Origin: UASB124 sp964446935
GTDB lineage: Bacteria; Babelota; Babeliae; Babelales; RVW-14
Direction: 5' to 3'
Assembly: GCA_964446935.1 (NCBI GenBank)
Contig: CAYUQI010000019.1
Coordinates: forward strand, 1 to 24,907
Length of the DNA: 24,907 nt
Each line of letters begins with the position of its first letter. The stretch's first letter is position 1. The position numbers and the translations under genes were made by a program. Under the pieces are notes generated by a model. The model ran no database searches and was not told the DNA's origin. It was given only the letters and a program-made list of their open reading frames with translations. Below, one piece after another: positions 1 to 5,539 of the stretch.

Positions 1-42
1 AAGATTTCAGTGATGGGGTGGTAAAGTCAATCTTTGCGTCAA

Positions 43-109
43 ACTGTTTTAAAGTACCACTTTAAAACAGTCGAGCGTCTGTGACTCAAAAGTCAGACTG
101 TTTTAAAGT
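43..109. repeat. Three copies of a 13-bp motif, two forming a perfect inverted repeat
   Basis: ACTGTTTTAAAGT occurs at 43-55 and 97-109, and its exact reverse complement at 59-71. The first and second arms form a perfect 13-bp stem with a 3-nt spacer. A partial palindrome (TGACT-caaa-AGTCA) lies between the second and third arms. It could be an operator or the end of an upstream element; no T-run follows, so a simple terminator is less likely. Its role is unknown. Confidence 0.7.
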
Positions 110-166
110 TTTGGCGGGAAAAATTCGATTTTTGATAACTTTGCAAGGAGCCCATGTGTTCCATGT

Positions 167-197
167 GTCATCCTCGCGAAAGCGGGGATCTAGGCAA
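167..197 (+). repeat. Left arm of 31-bp inverted repeat flanking the GIY-YIG gene
   Basis: This arm pairs with 555-585 at 30 of 31 positions. It contains an imperfect palindrome of its own (CCTCGC-gaaa-GCGGGG), the form of a REP-like dispersed repeat. Together the two arms bracket the nuclease gene at 242-538. Confidence 0.85.
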
Positions 198-241
198 CGC
201 TTTCATCTTGCTCTCCATAAAAAATTATGTAGACTGGCCGC

Positions 242-538
242 ATGAATAATTTTTATGTTTATATTTTATGCTCTAGCCGGAATGGGACCCTATACATTGG
301 GGTTACAAACGATCTTGACAGGCGTATTCGAATTCATAAACAGGGATTAAATCGAGGTTTTACAAAACGATACGATGTTCATCACTTAGTGTATTTTGAA
401 ACCTTTGAATCGATTACAGAAGCGATTCATCGTGAAAAACAATTAAAAAAGTGGAATCGATTGTGGAAGATACAACTCATCGAAACAGTAAATCCAACGT
501 GGAAGCATCTCTATGGTGATGAAACGTTTGAAGTGTAA
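242..538 (+). CDS. GIY-YIG endonuclease domain protein (UPF0213/URI-like)
   Basis: This is a 98-residue stand-alone GIY-YIG nuclease. The GIY motif appears as Y-V-Y (residues 5-7) and the YIG motif as L-Y-I-G (17-20). A conserved Arg pair follows (D-R-R, 26-28), and the catalytic Glu region reads E-A-I-H-R-E-K (61-67), then a Lys/Trp-rich helix. The length is typical of the small single-domain members, which are predicted to cleave DNA with a divalent metal; their cellular role is poorly defined. The gene stands alone between inverted repeats, with no clear ribosome-binding site. The palindromic flanks and the decayed relative at about 700-840 suggest that the gene and its repeats move or spread as a unit, which is inference. 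The family call is secure; the function is not. Confidence 0.85.
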   Translation: MNNFYVYILCSSRNGTLYIGVTNDLDRRIRIHKQGLNRGFTKRYDVHHLVYFETFESITEAIHREKQLKKWNRLWKIQLIETVNPTWKHLYGDETFEV

Positions 539-554
539 GCAAATGCGGGAAGTT

Positions 555-585
555 TTGCCTGGATCCCCGCTTTCGCGAGGATGAC
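555..585 (-). repeat. Right arm of 31-bp inverted repeat flanking the GIY-YIG gene
   Basis: Reverse complement of 167-197 with one mismatch. It starts 17 bp after the nuclease stop codon. Confidence 0.85.
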
Positions 586-664
586 GTAAGCGTGACAAAA
601 CTTTACCTGAATAAGCTAACGTTTATTTCTAAAGGTTTTTTATCGTAAAATAAAAGCTTCTGGA

Positions 665-691
665 GTCGTACCGGCGGAGGCCGGTATCCAG
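665..691 (+). repeat. Left arm of perfect 27-bp inverted repeat around a GIY-YIG remnant
   Basis: This arm is the exact reverse complement of 909-935. It contains the internal palindrome CCGGC-ggag-GCCGG. Its outline (GTCRT at one end, GGxATCxAG at the other) matches the arm at 167-197, so the two inverted repeats appear to be variants of one family. Confidence 0.85.
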
Positions 692-699
692 TCCTTGCT

Positions 700-840
700 T
701 CCTTGTTTCACCAAAAAGTATTCAGTTATTCATCTCGTTTGTCTTTAAGTCTTCGACAGTAATGGATGCGATTCATAGAAAAAAATGTCTCAAGGAATGG
801 CACCGCTCATGGAAGCTTGACTCATTGAAAAAAGAAATCT
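700..840 (+). pseudogene. Decayed GIY-YIG nuclease fragment
   Basis: The frame through 770-834 reads M-D-A-I-H-R-K-K-C-L-K-E-W-H-R-S-W-K. It aligns with E-A-I-H-R-E-K-Q-L-K-K-W-N-R-L-W-K of the intact nuclease at 242-538. Similarity continues weakly upstream (F-I-S-F-V-F-K-S-S against V-Y-F-E-T-F-E-S-I). No start codon or GIY-YIG half is recognisable, and the frame stops at a TGA after about 12 further codons. This is the 3' half of a diverged second copy, not a recent duplicate, sitting inside its own inverted repeat. The rest of 539-1003 holds no supportable gene. Confidence 0.75.
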
Positions 841-908
841 GATGTGGATAGATTTACTTACACTCGGAAATAATTGATTGATTTGTGCATAATGTTATAG
901 GTATTTCT

Positions 909-935
909 CTGGATACCGGCCTCCGCCGGTACGAC
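909..935 (-). repeat. Right arm of perfect 27-bp inverted repeat
   Basis: Exact reverse complement of 665-691. Together the arms enclose about 217 bp containing the nuclease remnant. Confidence 0.85.
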
Positions 936-1003
936 GTGCAAGATTGCATGAGTGTAAAATGAGAGATGACTGATTTCAGAAGAGGCCTATTACTCTAATG
1001 CTG

Positions 1004-1198
1004 TTACTTTCTTTTCAAAAACCACCAGGCAACAAGAGCCCCTATGCCAAGGACGACCATAAGAACAAATTTTGCGCAGGCGCAGCATCCGCCGGGACAG
1101 TTGCCGCAGCAGCCTTTGCATGATGGCGGCGTGTTGTTCATGGCAAAGAGGGTGAATGGGCTGATGTTTGCAAGGAATGCGAGGAACTTCTTTTTCAT
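1004..1198 (-). CDS. Small Cys-rich membrane protein, function unknown
   Basis: This is a 64-residue protein that I do not recognise. It has a hydrophobic N-terminus after M-K-K-K (possible signal or first membrane segment), then a Cys cluster with seven Cys in about 16 residues (S-C-K-G-C-C-G-N-C-P-G-G-C-C-A-C, 26-41). A strongly hydrophobic segment follows (about 44-60), ending in K-R-K. The start is supported by an AGGAG site 6-7 nt upstream of the ATG. The Cys cluster could bind a metal or form disulfides outside the membrane. The longer overlapping frame on the same strand has no such start and runs through a palindromic repeat. The gene stands alone. Confidence 0.65.
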   Translation of the reverse strand: MKKKFLAFLANISPFTLFAMNNTPPSCKGCCGNCPGGCCACAKFVLMVVLGIGALVAWWFLKRK

Positions 1199-1229
1199 TG
1201 TTTTCTCCTATAATTAATCTGATATTCCG

Positions 1230-1268
1230 TTCGTGGTGAGGAGCCCGTAGGGCGTCTCGAACCATGAA
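1230..1268. repeat. Palindromic REP-like intergenic repeat
   Basis: The arms TTCGTGGT and ACCATGAA pair with one G:U, and the inner part (GAGGAGCCC against GGGCGTCTC) continues the stem around a short loop. It lies upstream of the small Cys-rich gene and downstream of no other gene. From memory it resembles intergenic palindromes common in several bacterial groups; copy number in this genome cannot be judged here. Confidence 0.6.
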
Positions 1269-1332
1269 TTCATTAAAAACTAGTTTTTATACGGTTGTAC
1301 TGCTAGCTGTAAGCCTACCCCAATAGAATTTG

Positions 1333-1360
1333 TTGGCAAGATGCCTGTTTTTGCTATGAT
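1333..1360 (+). promoter_or_regulatory. Sigma70-type promoter with extended -10, duplicated at 4758-4785
   Basis: TTGGCA (1333-1338), a 16-bp spacer, then TATGAT (1355-1360) preceded by TGC, an extended -10. The whole stretch from about 1311 to 1398 is nearly identical to about 4735-4822, which precedes the paralogous gene. The ATG lies about 45 bp after the -10. Confidence 0.75.
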
Positions 1361-1405
1361 GGGGGCAAATTGTTAAAGGTTTTTACGTTTGAAAGGGTAG
1401 TTGTG

Positions 1406-2098
1406 ATGTCAATCAAATCAATAATTGCTGTTGCCGTTGTAGTGATCATGTTTCCTCATTGTCATGCGCAGGAGGATGTATCTAATGCACAACAAACGTC
1501 GTGCAATATAGAACATAATCTTCAACAATTGTTGTATCAAAAAAATCCGTCTTTGTTTATTAAGGATAAACTTAGCAATACAATGAGCCCTAAGAACAAA
1601 TTAGTATTAATGTCGACGATTGCTATAGCAGGAGCATTAGCAATAGAGATTGTTTTTTTGATGGCCAGTTATCCTTTGCTACGTGATTATATGGAAAATG
1701 CTATGGATATAGATAAGTTAAGCGATCTGAAAAAACCTGTAATTGAATTGTTACTTTTTACTGTGATCAATATGCTTGTTATGAGTGGATCTGTCTGGCT
1801 TTGGCGAAAGTTTTTAGTTATGATGAAAGATAATTTTGATGAATTTGATATTGCAGTATTAAAAGAGATTTTGGTGCATTATCATCCAAGTAACTCTGCT
1901 GTCGTTATTGTCGATAATCAACAGTACTATAACTATAGAACATGTATCCCAGCTACACTGGTTCCTCTTTTTGACGCTTTGTATGAGCAATATAAACAGC
2001 ATGGGGTGGATTATCTGAAACAGAATGCAGCTGGAATTGTTAGGTGGCTTGAGGGTTGGTTAGAAATGCATAAACGCGATGTGGCGGTGGTGGAATAG
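1406..2098 (+). CDS. Unknown exported or membrane protein, paralog of 4830-5459
   Basis: About 230 residues and not recognised. ATG 1406 is chosen because GAAAGGG lies 8 nt upstream and the paralog starts at the same point; an upstream in-frame start would fall in the leader. The N-terminus is a signal peptide or membrane anchor ending near H-C-H-A-Q. Two hydrophobic segments follow, around residues 62-85 and 103-123. The C-terminal third is the part shared with the paralog: Y-Y-N-[YF]-R, I-P-[AT]-x-L-[VI]-P, F-D-A-L-Y-E-Q-Y, then W-L-E-x-H-K-x-D-V-A-V near the end. This suggests a conserved soluble domain attached to the membrane. The gene converges on 2194-3471 across a strong hairpin. Function unknown. 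Confidence 0.75.
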   Translation: MSIKSIIAVAVVVIMFPHCHAQEDVSNAQQTSCNIEHNLQQLLYQKNPSLFIKDKLSNTMSPKNKLVLMSTIAIAGALAIEIVFLMASYPLLRDYMENAMDIDKLSDLKKPVIELLLFTVINMLVMSGSVWLWRKFLVMMKDNFDEFDIAVLKEILVHYHPSNSAVVIVDNQQYYNYRTCIPATLVPLFDALYEQYKQHGVDYLKQNAAGIVRWLEGWLEMHKRDVAVVE

Positions 2099-2159
2099 CG
2101 AAGCAATGTTACATTGCAAAAAATAAACAGAATTAATAGATCAAAGTTCTTATGGAATA

Positions 2160-2188
2160 ATAAGGGCAGCTCTTTTAGCTGCCCTTAT
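2160..2188. terminator. Bidirectional hairpin between convergent genes
   Basis: ATAAGGGCAGCT (2160-2171) and AGCTGCCCTTAT (2177-2188) form a perfect 12-bp stem with a CTTTT loop. It lies between the stop at 2098 (+) and the stop at 2194 (-), so it can end both transcripts. Confidence 0.75.
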
Positions 2189-2193
2189 GTAAT

Positions 2194-3471
2194 TTAAATG
2201 ATGCCTTGTTGTCGTGCTAACCTTAGGGCAAAATTTTGAGCATTTGCTGCTTCTGTGCGAACTGTATTGAGGCGATTTGATATATCATTTAATTGCGACT
2301 GTAAATTCTCAATTTTCGCTTGAGCCCTTCCTGCGCGATATGCTTCTTGTACAGCTCCATTTATGCGATTTTCCTCATTTTCTCTTCTGTAATTTTCATA
2401 TGCCCAAGGCGAAAGCTCTGTTCTGAAAAATGAGTCAAGCATATCTGGTGTACTTGAAATTTGATGAGGTTGGAAGCGTTCGGCATATTGCGTTTGCTCC
2501 AAAGTGTTATTAACATTCCCAGCTTTATTCTCTAACGCTGTAACAGCCCTATTGTACGCGTCGACAGTTTCCCATGCCCTCCTGAGCTGATCTCCCTGCG
2601 GTCGTTGTAGGGCCACGGTACGAGCATGGTTTATTATTGCTAACCTGCGCGCGGCTTCTTGTTCTTGTTTTTGGCGTTCTTGCTCTGCAATTTCTCTATT
2701 GCGAGCATCTTCTTTCTCGCGAATTTTTCTTTCTCGAGCTTCCTTTTTTTCTCTGATTCTTTGCTCGCGGGCTTCTTTTTTTTCACGAATACTGCGTGTG
2801 CGAGCCTCTTCGGCTTCCCGTACTGCAGCTTCTTTTTCTCTGATTTGTCTGAGGCGGTTCTCTTCTTCTTGTCTAAGGACTGTTTCTTTTTCATTAATTT
2901 CATAGATATCTTTGATCGATGCTATGATGCTGAGTGCAAGCGCGGTTGCATAAGCGATTTTCTCTTTGTTATTTTCTTTGCAGCTTCTTATGTAGTCGAT
3001 GAGGCGGAGCACAGAATTGAGTGATTTCAACATTAATCGAGATCGCGCATCTTCAATCGCTTGTCCTTTGTCTACTGCCGCAATAAATCTGCACAACCCA
3101 TCTGCTACCAAAAGCATATTTGAAACAAGTCGATCGTTATTATTAGGTTGAGTTTCAGGCTTGTTGAACAAATCATATAAATGTTTTACCAAGCTTGCTG
3201 CATCATAGGCCGCCCAACTTGCATCATATTTGTGATATTCAAATTCGTTCTGAGTATTGATGATGGCAAGAATTTCACTTGTTAATCGCAGTGCATCGAC
3301 CGATATGTTTGCGAGGTGATGGGCGTTGTTTTGGGGATCAGTGGTTACATTATTTTGCACCATCGTTGCGGGGATTGTTAAAAGTGCTGCGACAGCTTCG
3401 ATGGTATGCGTATCAACAGCAGAACAGACATTGCAATACAGCAGAAAGCTAAAAAACATTTTCTTGAACAT
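2194..3471 (-). CDS. Exported coiled-coil protein with hendecad repeats
   Basis: 425 residues; no family recognised. A signal peptide is visible (M-F-K-K, then a hydrophobic stretch, ending near V-C-S-A at about 18). Residues 20-190 look helical with scattered hydrophobic patches. Residues about 195-278 are a charged coiled coil rich in Glu, Arg and Lys. Within it an 11-residue unit of the form I-R-E-K-K-E-A-R-E-x-x repeats at least three times (about 228-260). A second helical segment with a possible coiled coil (about 375-420) closes the protein. AAGGA precedes the ATG by about 8 nt. A structural or scaffold role outside the cytoplasm is possible, but the sequence does not show one. Confidence 0.75.
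   Translation of the reverse strand: MFKKMFFSFLLYCNVCSAVDTHTIEAVAALLTIPATMVQNNVTTDPQNNAHHLANISVDALRLTSEILAIINTQNEFEYHKYDASWAAYDAASLVKHLYDLFNKPETQPNNNDRLVSNMLLVADGLCRFIAAVDKGQAIEDARSRLMLKSLNSVLRLIDYIRSCKENNKEKIAYATALALSIIASIKDIYEINEKETVLRQEEENRLRQIREKEAAVREAEEARTRSIREKKEAREQRIREKKEARERKIREKEDARNREIAEQERQKQEQEAARRLAIINHARTVALQRPQGDQLRRAWETVDAYNRAVTALENKAGNVNNTLEQTQYAERFQPHQISSTPDMLDSFFRTELSPWAYENYRRENEENRINGAVQEAYRAGRAQAKIENLQSQLNDISNRLNTVRTEAANAQNFALRLARQQGII
2692..2790 (-). repeat. About three 33-bp tandem units coding for 11-residue coiled-coil repeats
   Basis: The units translate as I-R-E-K-K-E-A-R-E-Q-R, I-R-E-K-K-E-A-R-E-R-K and I-R-E-K-E-D-A-R-N-R-E. They are diverged at DNA level. Unit number could vary between strains by slippage, which is inference. 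Confidence 0.65.
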
Positions 3472-3571
3472 AAAAATTCCTTGTAAATGGCTATACGTCG
3501 GTTTTTCGGCAGGATAGAATATTTTTTTAAAAAAGGGAACGGAAAATGGTGGAAATATCGAAAAGCCAGCA

Positions 3572-3599
3572 TTGACATGTCTCTTTTTTTATCTATTCT
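3572..3599 (+). promoter_or_regulatory. Possible promoter for the gene at 3652
   Basis: TTGACA (3572-3577), a 16-bp spacer, then TATTCT (3594-3599). The start codon at 3652 lies about 50 bp downstream, close to the spacing of the duplicated promoters at 1333 and 4758. Confidence 0.5.
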
Positions 3600-3651
3600 G
3601 GGGCAAATTGACGTTAACTACTATTTGGTGATGGTTATGATGGAATATGTT

Positions 3652-4299
3652 ATGAAAATAAAACGAAAAGTACTGCTTGTTGGATTACTTGCTTTTTTGA
3701 TTGGGTTTAGCAATAGCATTAATGCTTACACACGTGAAGATCTTGAAAAATACAGAACAATAAATGCAGTTATCTCAATAGGTTCAATAGCCTCTGCTAT
3801 TGATATAAAGGAGCATGGCAGGCACTTCAATAGAATATTAGCTGATTTTTCAATGGCCTCTATGCTTGCTGATAATATTTTAAGTGCAGCGCTTGAAAAA
3901 AATAACCATATTTTAACGCAAATAATTGATCAAGCAAACGGCATAATCATGTCAAGAGGACAGGAGCTTCTGGCCGCAAAAATTGTTATGGGAATCGTTC
4001 GAATAATACTTACGTATTGGTTATTCGATGTGATCAAAGAAAAATATCCGCTTGCTGAACAAGGGTTTACACGTAGAAAATTACGAGTTTTTGTTCAGGC
4101 GACATTAGAAACGATTTTTTCTCCATTAAATGAACGAGAGCGTCGAGGTTTTATTGATTTATTTTTTTCCAGAGCGACTGCTTTTGCAGGAAGCTTTTTG
4201 GGAGGGGCTATTATTGAATGTTTTGGTGCAGCAATTGCCAATAATATAGAAGAAAAAGCCCAGCGGGAGCCTTTGAAACAGTCTGCCAATCTTGTTTGA
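3652..4299 (+). CDS. Unknown exported or membrane protein
   Basis: 215 residues from the start preferred here. The frame is open from 3487, but M-K-I-K-R-K at 3652 begins a clear signal peptide (hydrophobic to about 17, then S-N-S-I-N-A, cleavage near 22). GATGGA lies 7 nt upstream. The mature part is mostly helical, with a hydrophobic stretch around I-V-M-G-I-V-R-I-I-L-T-Y-W-L and another near the C-terminus rich in Gly and Ala. No motif is recognised. The gene is divergent from the coiled-coil gene at 2194-3471, and both are exported. The start is less certain than the frame. Confidence 0.65.
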   Translation: MKIKRKVLLVGLLAFLIGFSNSINAYTREDLEKYRTINAVISIGSIASAIDIKEHGRHFNRILADFSMASMLADNILSAALEKNNHILTQIIDQANGIIMSRGQELLAAKIVMGIVRIILTYWLFDVIKEKYPLAEQGFTRRKLRVFVQATLETIFSPLNERERRGFIDLFFSRATAFAGSFLGGAIIECFGAAIANNIEEKAQREPLKQSANLV

Positions 4300-4340
4300 G
4301 GGTGTAGCGGGGGTTAGGTGGGGTTGAGGAGGGCCTTAAC

Positions 4341-4649
4341 TTATTTCTTTTTGAAGGTCAATAACGGCTCTTGTCCAAGCAATGCTGCGATGTGTGCTAA
4401 GCTTGCCAGTGTTAAATTTGCTGTTCCACGTTGAATCTTAATGAGTTGCGTTGGATTTGAATTAAGACGTTTAATCATCTCATTGAAACCGACCTTATTT
4501 TTTTCCATGTAGTCAGAGATTACTTCACTAATGCTTTGTTGCAAAGAACGAAGAGCTTTTGCCTCAAGTTCTGCTTGGTGTTCAATTTCAGCAATTTCTT
4601 TTTTAGTAAAACGCTTTTCTATAAGGTCTTGAAAATTTTTCAGTTTCAT
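4341..4649 (-). CDS. XRE-family HTH antitoxin, HigA-like, orphaned
   Basis: 102 residues. Residues about 50-97 form a helix-turn-helix of the XRE type (N-E-M-I-K-R-L, then T-Q-L-I-K-I-Q-R-G, then L-A-S-L-A-H-I-A-A-L-L-G). The first 50 residues are a charged helical extension. In HigBA-type systems the antitoxin follows its RelE/HigB-like toxin, and here the start codon overlaps an upstream stop as ATGA. That upstream frame is only a short remnant, so the antitoxin is likely an orphan. It may still repress its own promoter or bind a related toxin encoded elsewhere. Confidence 0.75.
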   Translation of the reverse strand: MKLKNFQDLIEKRFTKKEIAEIEHQAELEAKALRSLQQSISEVISDYMEKNKVGFNEMIKRLNSNPTQLIKIQRGTANLTLASLAHIAALLGQEPLLTFKKK

Positions 4650-4735
4650 AAAAAGTCATCCTTGCGTGCGTTCAATTCCTCTATTCGTTTACGAGCCAGA
4701 AGGATATCGTTTTTTAGCGCTAAACCACCCGCCAT
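4646..4735 (-). pseudogene. 3' remnant of a HigB/RelE-like toxin gene
   Basis: The frame ends L-A-L-K-N-D-I-L-L-A-R-K-R-I-E-E-L-N and then A-R-K-D-D-F-L before TGA, which overlaps the antitoxin start as ATGA. This is the kind of C-terminal helix seen at the end of HigB/RelE toxins that precede XRE antitoxins. Only about 29 codons remain. The loss coincides with the left edge of the duplicated promoter block that begins near 4735, so the duplication probably removed or displaced the rest. The toxin assignment rests on context and a short tail. Confidence 0.55.
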
Positions 4736-4757
4736 AAGCCTAACCCAATAGATTTTG

Positions 4758-4785
4758 TTGGCAAGATGCCTGTTTTTGCTATGAT
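4758..4785 (+). promoter_or_regulatory. Second copy of the duplicated promoter
   Basis: TTGGCA (4758-4763), 16-bp spacer, TATGAT (4780-4785) in TGC context. It lies within about 87 bp nearly identical to the region before 1406, including the GAAAGGG ribosome-binding site. Confidence 0.75.
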
Positions 4786-4829
4786 GGGGGCAATTTGTTA
4801 AAGGTTTTTACGTTTGAAAGGGTCATATT

Positions 4830-5459
4830 ATGATATCAATCAAATCAGTAATTGCGGCTGTTATGGCCATGAGCGTTATGTCCAATTGCTGTGCCCAACA
4901 GGATCCATTACGAGTGTTGTACAAAAAAGATCCACGATTGTTTGTTAAAGATAAGCTTGTTGATATTGTTAGAGAGCAAACGAAAAGCAAGCGCAAAGCT
5001 TCTGCTAGCTCTGCATTTGTAGTTCCAGCGGTAGCAGTTGGAATGATAGCTCTTATTTCCTATGGATTGGAATATCACCCGTATAGGGAACCGTCTATTA
5101 GAGATGATTTAAAAAAGGTAGCATTAGGATTAGGTATATCGTTATCAGTAGGTGCTTTCTGTTGGCTTATGTATCGTCTAGCATTGGCTACTATGAATCA
5201 AGATTGTGCAGCCTTGCCCTTGACAAGTATCTTGAACTATTACTACCCAAGCGATTCAGAAATCATTATTGTTAATAACCAACGATACTACAATTTTAGA
5301 TCATACATTCCTACAGACTTAATCCCTGTTTTTGATGCTTTGTATGAACAATATCATAAACAAGGTTCAGACTATGTGCACCAACATGCTGCCGAGATTA
5401 TCAGGGGCCTTAAGAATTGGCTGGAATTACACAAGAATGATGTTGCGGTGGGGGAATAG
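4830..5459 (+). CDS. Unknown exported or membrane protein, paralog of 1406-2098
   Basis: 209 residues; same family as 1406-2098 and not otherwise recognised. GAAAGGG lies 7 nt before the ATG. The N-terminal signal or anchor ends at S-N-C-C-A-Q. Shared blocks are Y-K-K-D-P-R-L-F-V-K-D-K-L early on, two membrane segments (about 52-70 and 88-110), and the C-terminal block with Y-Y-N-F-R, F-D-A-L-Y-E-Q-Y and W-L-E-L-H-K-N-D-V-A-V. The promoters are far better conserved than the proteins, so either the regulatory region is under selection or it was copied later. The LRR gene starts 80 bp downstream on the same strand and may be co-transcribed. Confidence 0.75.
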   Translation: MISIKSVIAAVMAMSVMSNCCAQQDPLRVLYKKDPRLFVKDKLVDIVREQTKSKRKASASSAFVVPAVAVGMIALISYGLEYHPYREPSIRDDLKKVALGLGISLSVGAFCWLMYRLALATMNQDCAALPLTSILNYYYPSDSEIIIVNNQRYYNFRSYIPTDLIPVFDALYEQYHKQGSDYVHQHAAEIIRGLKNWLELHKNDVAVGE

Positions 5460-5539
5460 AGGAACGAGTTTTTTGCTTGTAAGTATGTTTGAGAAACAGG
5501 ATAGCAAAATAATAGTTTATAGAATCAAAGGAGAAGTGT

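Noticed and set aside
990..1265. 91-residue frame on the minus strand overlapping the small Cys-rich gene
   Set aside because: It runs through the palindromic repeat at 1230-1268, has no ribosome-binding site and lacks any recognisable pattern; the overlapping 64-residue frame has AGGAG and a membrane helix.
2640..3024. Open frames on both strands over the coiled-coil region
   Set aside because: They are by-products of the repetitive Glu/Lys/Arg codons of the exported coiled-coil gene.
4290..4340. Weak inverted repeat GTTAGG...CCTTAAC as a terminator
   Set aside because: The stem is short and imperfect with a long loop, and no T-run follows in a useful position.
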